18,769 nt of DNA from Myxococcota bacterium (GCA_030066475.1 JASJBO010000074.1:1-18769); one strand, 5' to 3'. Shown: positions 6,521-14,564, counted from the stretch's first letter. The notes: generated from the sequence alone by a model not told the origin. A program made the numbers and translations.

Positions 6521-7708
6521 TCAGCGCGGCAGCCCCAGCACCCGGTGCGCCAGGATGTTGCGCTGCACCTCCGAGGTGCCCGCGTAGATGGTCGCGGCGC
6601 GCGACCACAGCAGCTCGTGGCTCCAGAAGCCGTCGTCGACGGCGGCGGGGTCGCCGGGCTCGATCAGCCCGGCGTGGCCGAGGATCTCGATCGCGGTGGC
6701 GCGGACGCGCTGGTCGAGCTCGCTCCAGGCGAGCTTGAGCGTCGAGCCCTCGGGGCCCGGCTGGCCGTCGCGCTCGAGCGCCGCGGCGTTGCGCCATGAG
6801 GTCATGCGCAGGACCTCGAGCTCGGTGGCGTACTGCGCGAGCTTCTGGCGCAGCACCGGGTCCTCGGCGGCGGGCCGGCCGCGGTAGGACGTGCGCTTCG
6901 CCAGCTCGACGAGCCGCTCGAAGTCGCGCGCCAGCTTGCCGTACGCCGCCGAGGAGCCGCGCTCGACCGAGAGCGTGGTGAGTACGACGTCCCAGCCCTG
7001 GTCGACCGTGCCCACCACGTTGCGCAGCGGGACGCGCACCTCGTCGAAGAACACCTCGTTGAACCAGGCCTCGCCGGTCATCTCGACCAGCGGTCGGATC
7101 GTGATGCCCGGAGTCGCCATGTCGATCAGCAGGAAGCTGAGGCCGCGGTGTCGGACCGCGTTGGGATCGGTGCGGACGACCGCGATGCACCACTGCGCGT
7201 GCTGCGCGAAGCTGGTCCAGATCTTCTGGCCGGTCACGACGATCTCGTCACCCACGATCTCGCCGCGCGTGCGCAGGCTCGCGAGGTCGGAGCCGGCGCC
7301 CGGCTCCGAGAAGCCCTGGCACCAGATCTCCTCGCCGCGCAGGATCGGCGCCAGGAAGCGCTCCTTCTGCCAGTCGGCGCCGCACACAACCAGTGTGGGG
7401 CCCACCAGCGAGGTGCCGACCGACAGCATGATCAGGTCGGGCGCGCCGGCCGCCGCGTACTCCTCCGAGAAGATCAGCTGCTCGCTCGCGCTGGCGCCGC
7501 GGCCGCCGTACTCGCGCGGCCAGTCGAGCCCGGCCCAGCCGCCTTCGTGGAGCCGGCGCTGCCAGGTGCGCCCGAATGCGACGCGCTCGGCGCCGGTCTC
7601 GGGCATCGCGAAGCCCGGCGTGCCCCAGCCGGACGGCAGGTTCGCCGCCAGCCAGTCGCGCACCTCGCGGCGGAAGGCCGCCTGCGCCGGCGTGTCCCTC
7701 AGGTCCAC
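6521..7708 (-). CDS. Acyl-CoA dehydrogenase, FadE-like
   Basis: This FAD-dependent acyl-CoA dehydrogenase of 395 residues should introduce an alpha,beta double bond into a CoA thioester and pass electrons to ETF. Family blocks are WPREYGGRGAS (63-73), WCQGFSEPGAGSDLASLRT (129-147), VTGQKIWTS (158-166) and the C-terminal IYAGTSEVQRNILAHRVLGLPR. The sequence resembles FadE paralogues used for branched, aromatic or sterol side-chain CoA esters rather than straight-chain fatty-acid enzymes; this is an impression, not a measured relation. The GTG at 7708 has GGAGG 4 bases upstream and overlaps the end of the MFS gene by 10 bp, so the two are translationally coupled. It is the last gene of the four-gene CoA-transferase operon. 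Confidence 0.93.
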   Translation of the reverse strand: MDLRDTPAQAAFRREVRDWLAANLPSGWGTPGFAMPETGAERVAFGRTWQRRLHEGGWAGLDWPREYGGRGASASEQLIFSEEYAAAGAPDLIMLSVGTSLVGPTLVVCGADWQKERFLAPILRGEEIWCQGFSEPGAGSDLASLRTRGEIVGDEIVVTGQKIWTSFAQHAQWCIAVVRTDPNAVRHRGLSFLLIDMATPGITIRPLVEMTGEAWFNEVFFDEVRVPLRNVVGTVDQGWDVVLTTLSVERGSSAAYGKLARDFERLVELAKRTSYRGRPAAEDPVLRQKLAQYATELEVLRMTSWRNAAALERDGQPGPEGSTLKLAWSELDQRVRATAIEILGHAGLIEPGDPAAVDDGFWSHELLWSRAATIYAGTSEVQRNILAHRVLGLPR

Positions 7709-8928
7709 GACGCCTCCGCGGTCTCGCGCCGGACCCAGGCCAGCGCCCCGAGTCCGAGCAGGTTGAGTGCCGCGAACAGGGCGAACGCGGCGCGGTAGTC
7801 GCCGAGCCGGTCGAAGACCGCCCCGGCGAAGATCGGTCCGAGCACGCCGCCCGGAAAGAGCGTCACCATGAGCGCGCCGTAGATCTTCGCCAGGTGGCGC
7901 ACCCCGAAGCAGTCGGCCACCACCAGGGGCAGCACCACGTTCTCGGCGGCGGTGGCGAAGCCGTGCGCCACCAGGAACGCCACCAGCACGCCGGGGCGGT
8001 CGACGAAGAGCAGGCCGAGCGAGGCGGCCGCGAGCAGCGCGAAGTTGAGCCGGAGCGCGCGGCGCTTGGGGATGCGGTCGGCGAGCACGCCCATGCCGAG
8101 CTTGGCGAACACGCCCAGGCCCACCGCGCCCGAGAGGCTGGCGGCGGCGCGCGCGTCGGAGAAGCCGATGTCGGTGAGGAACGGCACCAGGTGCTGGTTG
8201 ATGCCGAGGTAGTAGAAGTAGAACGAGAACAGCACGAAGGCCAGCACCCAGAAGGTGCGGGTGCGCAGCGCCTCGCCCAGCTCGAGGTCGGCCGTGGCGC
8301 CGCCCGCGACCGGTGTCGGCTGCGGCTCGTACTCGTCCGCCACGCCCTCGGGCTCGCGCACCGCGAGCAGCGCCGCGGGCAGGATCAGCACCGTCATGGC
8401 GACCCCGAGCACGCCGATCGCGGCCCGCCACGAGGCCAGCTCGGCCACGCCAGTCACGGCGATCGGCACCGCGATGCCGCCCAGGTTCGAGCCCGTGTAG
8501 ACGATCGCGAGCGCCATGCCGCGCTGGCGCCGGAACCAGCGCGCGGCCACCGCGGCCACGGCGACGTCGCCCACGCCAGTCATCCCGATCCCGAGCAGCG
8601 CGGAGGCGACGTAGAACTGCCAGAGGCTCTGGATCTGGCTGAAGCCGACCAGCGCGAGCCCCAGCACCACCGCGGCGCCCGAGAGCACGGCGCGGCCGCC
8701 GAAGCGCTCGGTGAGCGAGCCGACCAGCGGCGCGGAGAGGCCCATCGCGAGCAGCAGCGGGGCGCTCGCAGCGGCAAAGGCGGCCCGTGACCACTCGAAC
8801 TCGGCGACCACGTTCTTCATCACCACGCCGAACACGTAGCCGCTGGCCAGACCCATCTGGCAGACCAGCAGGCCCGCCAGGACCACGAGCGCGCGACCGC
8901 GCAGCTCGGGAGCGGAGCCTCGGCTCAC
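7699..8928 (-). CDS. MFS transporter, OFA/monocarboxylate type
   Basis: This is a 409-residue major facilitator with about 12 hydrophobic segments in two halves, joined by a hydrophilic loop rich in Glu and Pro (about 195-230). The loop-2/3 motif reads GSLTERFGGRAVL (70-82), and the equivalent after TM8 is GVLADRIPKRRAL. The overall pattern (ASGYVFGVVMKNVVAEFEWSR at the start and an amphipathic GINQHLVPFLTDIGFS segment) resembles oxalate/formate-antiporter and monocarboxylate carriers. The GTG start overlaps the CoA-transferase stop by 4 bp (GTGA), which fixes it. The likely role is uptake of the carboxylic acid that the two co-transcribed CoA-transferases activate. Substrate and direction are inferred from context. 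Confidence 0.92.
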   Translation of the reverse strand: MSRGSAPELRGRALVVLAGLLVCQMGLASGYVFGVVMKNVVAEFEWSRAAFAAASAPLLLAMGLSAPLVGSLTERFGGRAVLSGAAVVLGLALVGFSQIQSLWQFYVASALLGIGMTGVGDVAVAAVAARWFRRQRGMALAIVYTGSNLGGIAVPIAVTGVAELASWRAAIGVLGVAMTVLILPAALLAVREPEGVADEYEPQPTPVAGGATADLELGEALRTRTFWVLAFVLFSFYFYYLGINQHLVPFLTDIGFSDARAAASLSGAVGLGVFAKLGMGVLADRIPKRRALRLNFALLAAASLGLLFVDRPGVLVAFLVAHGFATAAENVVLPLVVADCFGVRHLAKIYGALMVTLFPGGVLGPIFAGAVFDRLGDYRAAFALFAALNLLGLGALAWVRRETAEASWT

Positions 8929-10133
8929 TCGACGACCTGGTCCTGGCGCAGCGCCGCGATCTCGTCCGGGGCGAAGCCGAGCTCGGTGAGCACGGCGAAG
9001 GTGTGCTCGCCGAGCAGGGGCGCCGGACCGGCGTAGCCGCCGGGATGGTCGGCGAGCCGGAAGCCGGCACGTTCGTAGGCGAGCGGACCGAGCTTCGGGT
9101 GCTCGTGCGTCTCGAAGTGATGCCGGTGCGCGAGCTGCGGATCGCGCAGCACCTCGTCGAGGTGCTGCACGACGCCGGCCTCGACACCCCCCTCCTGGAG
9201 CCCCGCCATCAGGTGATAGGCGCCGAAGTCCACCGTCCAGGCCGCCAGGCGCTCGTCCAGCTCGTCGGTGCGCGCGAGCCGGCCGGCCGCGGCGTCGAGC
9301 GCCGGGTCGCGCGCCCAGTCGGGGTCGCCCATCAGCTCGCGCAGCGCCTGCCACTGGCCGTCGTCGCGCACGGCGATCGCGATCCAGGCATCGTCGCCGC
9401 TGCAGGGGTACACGCCGTGCGGCGCGGCCCGCTCGGAGCGGTTGCCGCGGCGCGCGACCGGCTCGCAGCCCGCCGCCTGGCGCACGACCCACTCCGACAG
9501 GCTGTAGACGCCGGTCTCGATCTGGGAGAGGTCGATGCGGCGCCCGCGCCCGGTGCGGCGCCGCTCGAGCAGCGCGGCCGCGATCAGCGCGGCGACGTAG
9601 CGGGGCGACAGCGAGTCGGTGATCGTGGCGTAGGGTCCGACCCCTTCGCGGTCGGGCCAGCCCGTCAGGTGGTTGAAGCCCGCGATCGCGCTGCCCTGAC
9701 CGCCGAAGCCGGGATAGCTGCGCTGCGGACCGGTCTGCCCGAACAGGCAGCCGCTCACGACCACGAGCTCGGGCTTCTCGGCCAGCAGTGCCTCGGCGCC
9801 GAGCCCCCAGCGCTCCATCACGCCGGGCGCGAAGTTCTCGGCCACCACGTCGGCCCAGCGCGCCAGACGCCAGGCGACGGCGCGGCCCTCCTCGCGCGCG
9901 AGGTCGATCCCGACGCTCTCCTTGCCGGGATTGAGCAGCGCGAACATGCGCGAGCCCTCGAGACCGTGCTCGCGCACGCGGTTCGGCAGCAGGCGCAGGA
10001 AGTCGGGACGGCGCGACGACTCGATGCGGACGACGCGTGCGCCCTGCTCGGCGAAGTAGCGCGTCGCCACCGGGCCGGCGGCCCCCGAGCCCAGCTCGAG
10101 GATCTTGAGCCCCGCGTACACGCCGCGCGCCAC
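8925..10133 (-). CDS. Class III CoA-transferase (CaiB/BaiF family), catalytic Asp present
   Basis: This is a 402-residue family III CoA-transferase that should move CoA between a donor thioester and a carboxylic acid. The N-terminal Rossmann half is clear (LKILELGSGAAGPVATRYFA, then GARVVRIE). So are the NPGKESVGIDL and ADVVAENFAPGVMERWGL blocks. The presumed nucleophile Asp173 is in GPYATITDSLSPRYVAAL, matching the position of Asp169 of formyl-CoA transferase. The GTG at 10133 lies 2 bp after the stop of the second CoA-transferase, and AAGGAG sits 10 bases before it. A second in-frame GTG four codons on is less well placed. With its neighbour it probably forms a heteromer like BbsEF or SmtAB; the substrate is unknown. 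Confidence 0.92.
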   Translation of the reverse strand: MARGVYAGLKILELGSGAAGPVATRYFAEQGARVVRIESSRRPDFLRLLPNRVREHGLEGSRMFALLNPGKESVGIDLAREEGRAVAWRLARWADVVAENFAPGVMERWGLGAEALLAEKPELVVVSGCLFGQTGPQRSYPGFGGQGSAIAGFNHLTGWPDREGVGPYATITDSLSPRYVAALIAAALLERRRTGRGRRIDLSQIETGVYSLSEWVVRQAAGCEPVARRGNRSERAAPHGVYPCSGDDAWIAIAVRDDGQWQALRELMGDPDWARDPALDAAAGRLARTDELDERLAAWTVDFGAYHLMAGLQEGGVEAGVVQHLDEVLRDPQLAHRHHFETHEHPKLGPLAYERAGFRLADHPGGYAGPAPLLGEHTFAVLTELGFAPDEIAALRQDQVVE

Positions 10134-10135
10134 GG

Positions 10136-11350
10136 CTAGATGACTCCTTCGCCGCGCAGCTTCTCGATCTCGGCGCGGCCCAGGCCCAGCTCGCCGTAGA
10201 TCTCGTCGCTGTGCTCGCCCGCCCGGGGCGCGCGGCCTCGCACCCGGGCCGCCCCGTCGTCGGTGCGCGCGACGAACGCCGGGTGCTCGATCGACGCGCC
10301 CAGCTCCGGATAGTCGAGCGTCACGAAGAAGTCGCGCGCGCGCAGCTGGCGGTGCGCCAGCACCTCGGCAGCATCGTTGCAGGGCGCCAGCAGGATGCGC
10401 CGCTCGAGCGCCCCCTCGTACAGCTCGCGCATGCCGTGCGCCGCGAAGAAGGCGCCGAAGGCGTCCTCCAGCCGAGCGATCTCCGCGTCGTCGAGTCCGG
10501 TCGGGTCCCACTGCTCCCAGTTGGTGTCGCGCAGCCAGTCGGGCGCCAGACCGGCATCGTCCATCCAGGCCACCAGCGCGCGCAGCCCGGGGGCGCGCGT
10601 CGCGCCACCGCGCAGCCCGAACGAGACGTGGCCGTCGCGCGCCGCCCAGATCTCGCGAGTGCGGCCGACGCGGGCGCCGGCGCGCCGCGGCCGCTGCGCG
10701 GCGCCGGCGTGCAGCCCCGGTCCGCCCAGCACCGACTGGAGCTGGCACTCGTGCAGCGAGACGTCCACCAGATCGCCCCGCCCAGTGCGCTCGCGCGCCT
10801 CGAGCGCCATCAGGATGCCGAGCGCGGCGTCGGGACCGGCCGCGAACTGGCTGGTCGGCATGCTGCAGCGCACCGGTGGGCGATCGGAGTCGCCCGTCAT
10901 GGCGAGGTTGCCACCCATCGCCACCACCACGAGGTCGCCGGCCCCGAAGCCGGCGTAGGGGCCGCTGCGGCCGAAGGGCGTGATCGAGCACCACACCAGC
11001 CCCTGCTGGGCAGCGCGCAGCGCCTCGAAGCCCAGCCCCCGGGCCTCCAGGTGCGCGGGCGGAGCGGTCTCGAGCACGACGTCGGCGCTGGCCACCAGGC
11101 GCCGGAACAGATCGCGGCCGGCGCGCGCGTCGAGGTCGAGCGTCACGCCACGCTTGCTGGTGTTCAGGGCCAGCCAGACCAGGCTGCGTTCGGGGTCCTC
11201 GACACCCCCGAGATACGGCGCGCGGCGGGCCGCGCGGTCGCCGCCGGGCGGCTCGAGCTTGATCACGTCGGCGCCGAGATCGGCCAGGATCTTGCCGGCC
11301 AGGAAGCCCGGCTCGCCGGCCAGGTCGATCACGCGGATTCCGGCGAGCAT
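10136..11350 (-). CDS. Class III CoA-transferase (CaiB/BaiF family), catalytic Asp replaced by Gln
   Basis: This 404-residue family III CoA-transferase is the first gene of the operon. Typical blocks are IRVIDLAGEPGFLAGKILAD, LGADVIKLEPPGGDRAR-like, LNTSKRGVTLDLD and FGRSGPYAGF. At the nucleophile position, where active members have D-x-x-x-G (Asp169 of formyl-CoA transferase), this protein reads MPTSQFAAG, so Gln168 stands in for Asp. Another Asp (174) is six residues on but off register. The protein may be a structural or regulatory subunit that relies on the adjacent Asp-containing paralogue. The ATG follows a weak GGGA and opens a well-formed first strand. It diverges from an SDR gene across a 117-bp gap that must hold both promoters. 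Confidence 0.9.
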   Translation of the reverse strand: MLAGIRVIDLAGEPGFLAGKILADLGADVIKLEPPGGDRAARRAPYLGGVEDPERSLVWLALNTSKRGVTLDLDARAGRDLFRRLVASADVVLETAPPAHLEARGLGFEALRAAQQGLVWCSITPFGRSGPYAGFGAGDLVVVAMGGNLAMTGDSDRPPVRCSMPTSQFAAGPDAALGILMALEARERTGRGDLVDVSLHECQLQSVLGGPGLHAGAAQRPRRAGARVGRTREIWAARDGHVSFGLRGGATRAPGLRALVAWMDDAGLAPDWLRDTNWEQWDPTGLDDAEIARLEDAFGAFFAAHGMRELYEGALERRILLAPCNDAAEVLAHRQLRARDFFVTLDYPELGASIEHPAFVARTDDGAARVRGRAPRAGEHSDEIYGELGLGRAEIEKLRGEGVI

Positions 11351-11467
11351 CTATCCCGGCGCAGCCTGGGCGCGCCCCGGGCGCGCGCGGAGGGGACCGT
11401 CCATGGAGGCTCCTCGTCGGGGGCGGTTCGGCTTCTGACGGTGCCGCGACTAGCGTACCATAGGCTT
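11351..11467. promoter_or_regulatory. Divergent promoter region, CoA-transferase operon / SDR
   Basis: These 117 bp separate two divergent transcription units. On the SDR side a -10-like TACCAT (11456-11461) lies 6 bp before the GTG at 11468, suggesting a leaderless SDR message; no Shine-Dalgarno is present. A GC-only dyad GCGCGCC-CCG-GGCGCGC (11370-11386) is present but has little weight at this base composition. No clear -35 was found on either strand. Confidence 0.4.
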
Positions 11468-12250
11468 GTGGCGCGCGTTCAGGAGCTGTTCGACCTGACC
11501 GGCCGCGACGCCCTGGTCACCGGGGGCGGGCGCGGCATCGGCCGGCACCTGGTGCTGGGCCTGGCCGAGGCGGGCGCGCGCGTGTTCCTCGCCTCACGCA
11601 AGCGGGCCGCGTGCGAGGCCGTGGCCGCCGAGGTCGCCGAGCGCGGCGGCGAGGCCGTCGCGCTCGAGGCCGACGTCTCGCGCCCCGACGACGTCGAGCG
11701 CCTCGTGGACGCCGTGCTCGCGCGCAGCGAGCGGCTCCACGTCCTCGTCAACAACGCAGCGCGCGTGTGGGCCGCGCCCACGCTCGACTACCCGCTGGAA
11801 GGCTGGGACCGCGTCTTCGATCTCAACGTGCGCGGGCTCTGGCTGCTGTCGCAGCGCGTGGCGCGCCACATGGCGGAGCACGGCGGCGGCAGCATCGTGC
11901 ACGTGGGCTCGATCTCGGCCTGGCGCGGCGCGCCCGACGAGGAGCAGCCGGTGGTGGCGTACAACGCCAGCAAGGGCGCCGTCGCCGCGCTCACCGTGGA
12001 CATGGCGGCGAAGCTCGCGCCGCACGGCATCCGCGTGAACTGCCTGGCGCCGGGTCCCTTCGACAGTTCGATGATGGACCCCATGCGGAACGATCCGCAG
12101 CGGTTGGCCGAGTACCTGAAGACGGTGCCGCTCGGCCGCACCGGCGGCGAGGACGACGCCAAGGGCGCCATCGTGTTCCTGGCAAGCGACGCGTCGCAGT
12201 TCGTGACGGGCGCCACGCTGGTGGTGGACGGCGGTGTGATGTCGCGTTGA
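11468..12250 (+). CDS. Short-chain dehydrogenase/reductase (SDR)
   Basis: This is a classical SDR of 260 residues using NAD(P)H. The nucleotide-binding motif is TGGGRGIG (18-25), followed by LASRKR at the end of beta-2 (the Arg/Lys pair favours NADP), LVNNAA (93-98), the active-site Asn120 in DLNVRG, the Ser region VGSISAWRG (Ser148 or Ser150) and Y165-NAS-K169. An insertion of several residues (APDEEQPVV) lies between the Ser and Tyr motifs. The GTG at 11468 is chosen because it precedes the expected N-terminus closely. The long open frame upstream is antisense to the CoA-transferase gene. It probably oxidises or reduces a hydroxy/keto intermediate of the divergent CoA operon; the exact substrate is unknown. 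Confidence 0.93.
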   Translation: MARVQELFDLTGRDALVTGGGRGIGRHLVLGLAEAGARVFLASRKRAACEAVAAEVAERGGEAVALEADVSRPDDVERLVDAVLARSERLHVLVNNAARVWAAPTLDYPLEGWDRVFDLNVRGLWLLSQRVARHMAEHGGGSIVHVGSISAWRGAPDEEQPVVAYNASKGAVAALTVDMAAKLAPHGIRVNCLAPGPFDSSMMDPMRNDPQRLAEYLKTVPLGRTGGEDDAKGAIVFLASDASQFVTGATLVVDGGVMSR

Positions 12251-12267
12251 GGCGCGTGCCCGGTTGC

Positions 12268-12273
12268 TAGACT
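12268..12273 (+). promoter_or_regulatory. -10-like TAGACT before the PEP-CTERM gene
   Basis: TAGACT ends 6 bp before the GTG at 12280, placing a predicted transcription start on or next to the start codon. The same hexamer is the candidate -10 box of the TetR gene. A TTGAGG (12247-12252) upstream is a poor -35 with 15-bp spacing. Independent transcription of this gene from the SDR gene is therefore possible. Confidence 0.35.
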
Positions 12274-12279
12274 GGTGCG

Positions 12280-13140
12280 GTGTCGGCTCGCCACCTGCTA
12301 CCGCTGATCTGCGCATTCGTTGCCGCACCAGCCGCGGGCCACCTGCAGGAGCCGCTCCCCGTCGACTGCAACGAGCCCCAGCCCTATTCGATCGTCTACG
12401 GCCAGGGCACCTTCGAATGCTCCATCGGCCCCGGAGAAGTCGACGCGTTCGATTTCTTTGGGACGCCTGGTGTCCGCATGCGTGCGATCGTGCACGGCAA
12501 GGGCACGCTGAGACCGCGCGTGGCGGTGCTCGACCCCCAGATGAACTTGCTCGCCGACGTGCCGTGCAGTGGGGAACCGGGCCAGCCGTGCTCGTTCGAG
12601 ATGGAACTCGTGCTGCCAGGGCCCTCGCGAGGCGTGTACCGGATCGAGGTCTCCGACGCCGAGGGGGATGGGAGCGGAGACTACGGCCTTCAGCTCGAAC
12701 GCATCCCGGCGACGAATCCGATCGATACGCTCGACTTCGTGGTCGATTCCTTCCGCGAGTTCGGCGTGCTGGAGACCGAGACCGACGTCGACCAGTACGC
12801 CTTTCTCGCCGAGGACGAGGTCGTCCGGATCAGCTTCAACCTCGTCGATCTCGACCCGGAGCTCGATCCCCGCTTCGAGATCCGGGACTCGATGGGGGAT
12901 CTCGTCTCGAGTGCAGAGTGTGAAGGACCGCCGGCGAGCGAGCCCACCGAGGCATGCCGGGCGACCGTGCAGGCCGCCGTCACGGCGCGCGGGGCCTACT
13001 ACTTCCTCATCTCCGACGCGGGCCACGACGACGCCGGGCGCTACGAGTTCCTGTTCTCGCGGCTGCCCGAGCCAGGCGCCGTCGCGGCACGGGCCGTGGC
13101 CCTCGCCGCGCTGCTCGCGTGGCGGCGCGCGCGCCGCTAG
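12280..13140 (+). CDS. Exported protein with two PPC-like domains and PEP-CTERM-like tail
   Basis: This 286-residue secreted protein has a signal peptide at the start (ARHLLPLICAFVAAPAAG, cleavage near residue 20). Two repeats resembling bacterial pre-peptidase C-terminal (PPC, PF04151) beta-domains follow. Repeat 1 runs about 50-140, from GEVDAFDFFG to GDYGLQLER. Repeat 2 runs about 166-261, from ETDVDQYAFLAEDE to GRYEFLFSR. Each has a G-x-Y central strand (GVYRIEVSDAEGDG, GAYYFLISDAGHDD). Six cysteines suggest disulfides. The C-terminus is LPEP (262-265), a hydrophobic stretch and a basic end WRRARR, the layout of PEP-CTERM/exosortase sorting signals. The GTG start follows a -10-like box with no Shine-Dalgarno. 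It lies 29 bp after the SDR gene. Enzymatic function is not evident. Confidence 0.78.
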   Translation: MSARHLLPLICAFVAAPAAGHLQEPLPVDCNEPQPYSIVYGQGTFECSIGPGEVDAFDFFGTPGVRMRAIVHGKGTLRPRVAVLDPQMNLLADVPCSGEPGQPCSFEMELVLPGPSRGVYRIEVSDAEGDGSGDYGLQLERIPATNPIDTLDFVVDSFREFGVLETETDVDQYAFLAEDEVVRISFNLVDLDPELDPRFEIRDSMGDLVSSAECEGPPASEPTEACRATVQAAVTARGAYYFLISDAGHDDAGRYEFLFSRLPEPGAVAARAVALAALLAWRRARR

Positions 13141-13146
13141 ACGTCC

Positions 13147-14496
13147 TCAGTACTTGAAGTTCATCTCGAAGGTGAGGCGCCAGCGGTCGGCCCGGCCGCT
13201 GTCCTTCTGCCCGTCGAAGACGGCCGCCTTCACCAGCGCGAGCCAGTGGTCGCCGAACTTGCGGGTCGCCACCAGGTCGAACTCGTCGCCGAGGTGCTGG
13301 CTGCGCTCGGCGCTCCAGAAGCGGTGGTAGATCGCCTTCGCGTTGATCTTCCACGGCAGGTTGGGCGAGATCCACAGGAAGTAGTCGCGCAGGCCGTTGT
13401 CGCCGCCGTTGTCGAGGAACGCGTCGGCGAAGCCGTTGAACTTGTGGGCCGTCGAGAGCGGGGTGCGGAAGCGCCCCTTGCCGTCGTCGCTGCCCAGGTT
13501 CTCGAAGCCCATGCCCACGGTGAGCCAGTCGACGTGCCCCGCGCTCACCTCCACCCAGCCGTAGGCGGCCTCGTAGTGGCTCCGGTTGTTGGCCGCCTCC
13601 TGCTGGTGCGCGAAGGAGGCCGCGTAGCCGACCTTCCAGACCTGCTCGAAGGTGTGCGACCCGGTCACCCGGACGCCGTAGGAGGCGGAGGAGTTCTCCG
13701 ACGAGTCGTTCCGGAAGTCGAAGATGTAGCCGAAGGCCACCATCTTCAGCCACGGGAACGCCTCGTACGAGAGGTGCATCAGGTGCGAGCGCGAGTCCCA
13801 GTCGCGCGTCGACCGCTTGCCCTGATCCGACCAGAGCCGGTTGATGTGCCAGAGGTAGGAGTAGGCCGCGCGCAGCCCCTCGACGCCCAGGTCCGTCGAG
13901 GCCCAGGCCGCGTCGAAGGTCTGCTCGTTCTGTCGCCAGCCCACGTTCCCGACGAAGCGGGCGTCGTCGAGGATGATGCGCTGGCGCCCGCCGATCACGT
14001 CGGCCCCCATCAGGTCCGCGTCGTGGTAGCGGACGAAGGCGCGGTTCAGCTGGACGACGCGCGGGTCGGAGATGGTCGAGCGGTTGTTGTTGTTGTCGCC
14101 CGTGCCGTCGTAGTACTTGCTCTCGGCCGGCGTGACGGTGCCCTCGCCCTCCACGAAGGCCGAGAGGCCGTGCCAGGGCTTCGTGCCGATCCCGAGCCGG
14201 GTGCGCACGGTGTAGGCGTAGGCGTTGCGGTTGCCCTCGATGTCGGCGAGTCCGATGCGGGCCCGGATGTCGGCCGAGATCTTGTACCAGTCGTTGTCGA
14301 CGGCCTTCCGGAAGCGGTCGGCCCAGCGGCGCTGGGCGTCGTCGGAGCGGCTCGCGGCCGGGTCGACGGGGAACGGCTCCTCTCCTGCAGCGGGTGCGGA
14401 ATGCAACACCTCCTCGGCCCGGGCCGGGATGCAGAGCCACAGCAGGGCGCCCAGGAGCAGCAGGGCCGGGCGCCGCATCGACGAACTCCGGGGCAT
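13147..14496 (-). CDS. Alginate-export-type outer-membrane beta-barrel (porin)
   Basis: This is a 449-residue outer-membrane protein. The signal peptide runs from the N-terminus through LLLLGALLWLCIPARA, with cleavage after Ala27. The mature part is rich in alternating aromatic beta-strands, polar loops such as GTGDNNNNRS and a C-terminal strand ending FEMNFKY, the usual terminal aromatic for BAM insertion. The block GGRQRIILDDARFVGNVGWR (169-188), continuing QNEQTFDA, matches the alginate-export porin family (PF13372). Here the family name describes the fold; alginate is not implied. The ATG at 14496 has AGGAGA 6-7 bases upstream and yields a proper signal sequence, so the longer frame upstream is rejected. 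It converges on the PEP-CTERM gene with a 6-bp gap. Passage of hydrophobic or anionic substrates is inference. Confidence 0.87.
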   Translation of the reverse strand: MPRSSSMRRPALLLLGALLWLCIPARAEEVLHSAPAAGEEPFPVDPAASRSDDAQRRWADRFRKAVDNDWYKISADIRARIGLADIEGNRNAYAYTVRTRLGIGTKPWHGLSAFVEGEGTVTPAESKYYDGTGDNNNNRSTISDPRVVQLNRAFVRYHDADLMGADVIGGRQRIILDDARFVGNVGWRQNEQTFDAAWASTDLGVEGLRAAYSYLWHINRLWSDQGKRSTRDWDSRSHLMHLSYEAFPWLKMVAFGYIFDFRNDSSENSSASYGVRVTGSHTFEQVWKVGYAASFAHQQEAANNRSHYEAAYGWVEVSAGHVDWLTVGMGFENLGSDDGKGRFRTPLSTAHKFNGFADAFLDNGGDNGLRDYFLWISPNLPWKINAKAIYHRFWSAERSQHLGDEFDLVATRKFGDHWLALVKAAVFDGQKDSGRADRWRLTFEMNFKY

Positions 14497-14564
14497 TCTC
14501 GCTCTCCTACGAGGGCGGCACCCCGTGCGCGGTCCAGATCCTGGATCCCGCGGAGGCCGATCGG

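Noticed and set aside
3782..6587. Long plus-strand open frames opposite the amidohydrolase, Rieske and methyltransferase genes
   Set aside because: They are antisense shadows of clearly recognisable minus-strand genes. Their translations are rich in Arg, Ala, Val and His with no domain, as expected from high GC at third positions.
11370..11386. GC-only dyad between the divergent CoA-transferase and SDR genes
   Set aside because: It is made only of G and C in a GC-rich spacer, so symmetry by chance is likely. It is noted within the promoter region but not called an operator.
7576..12250. Large plus-strand frames across the CoA-transferase/MFS operon, including long N-terminal extensions of the SDR at 11468
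   Set aside because: They are antisense to genes with intact family motifs. Only the part from 11468 is a real SDR; the upstream part has no ribosome site and no homology.
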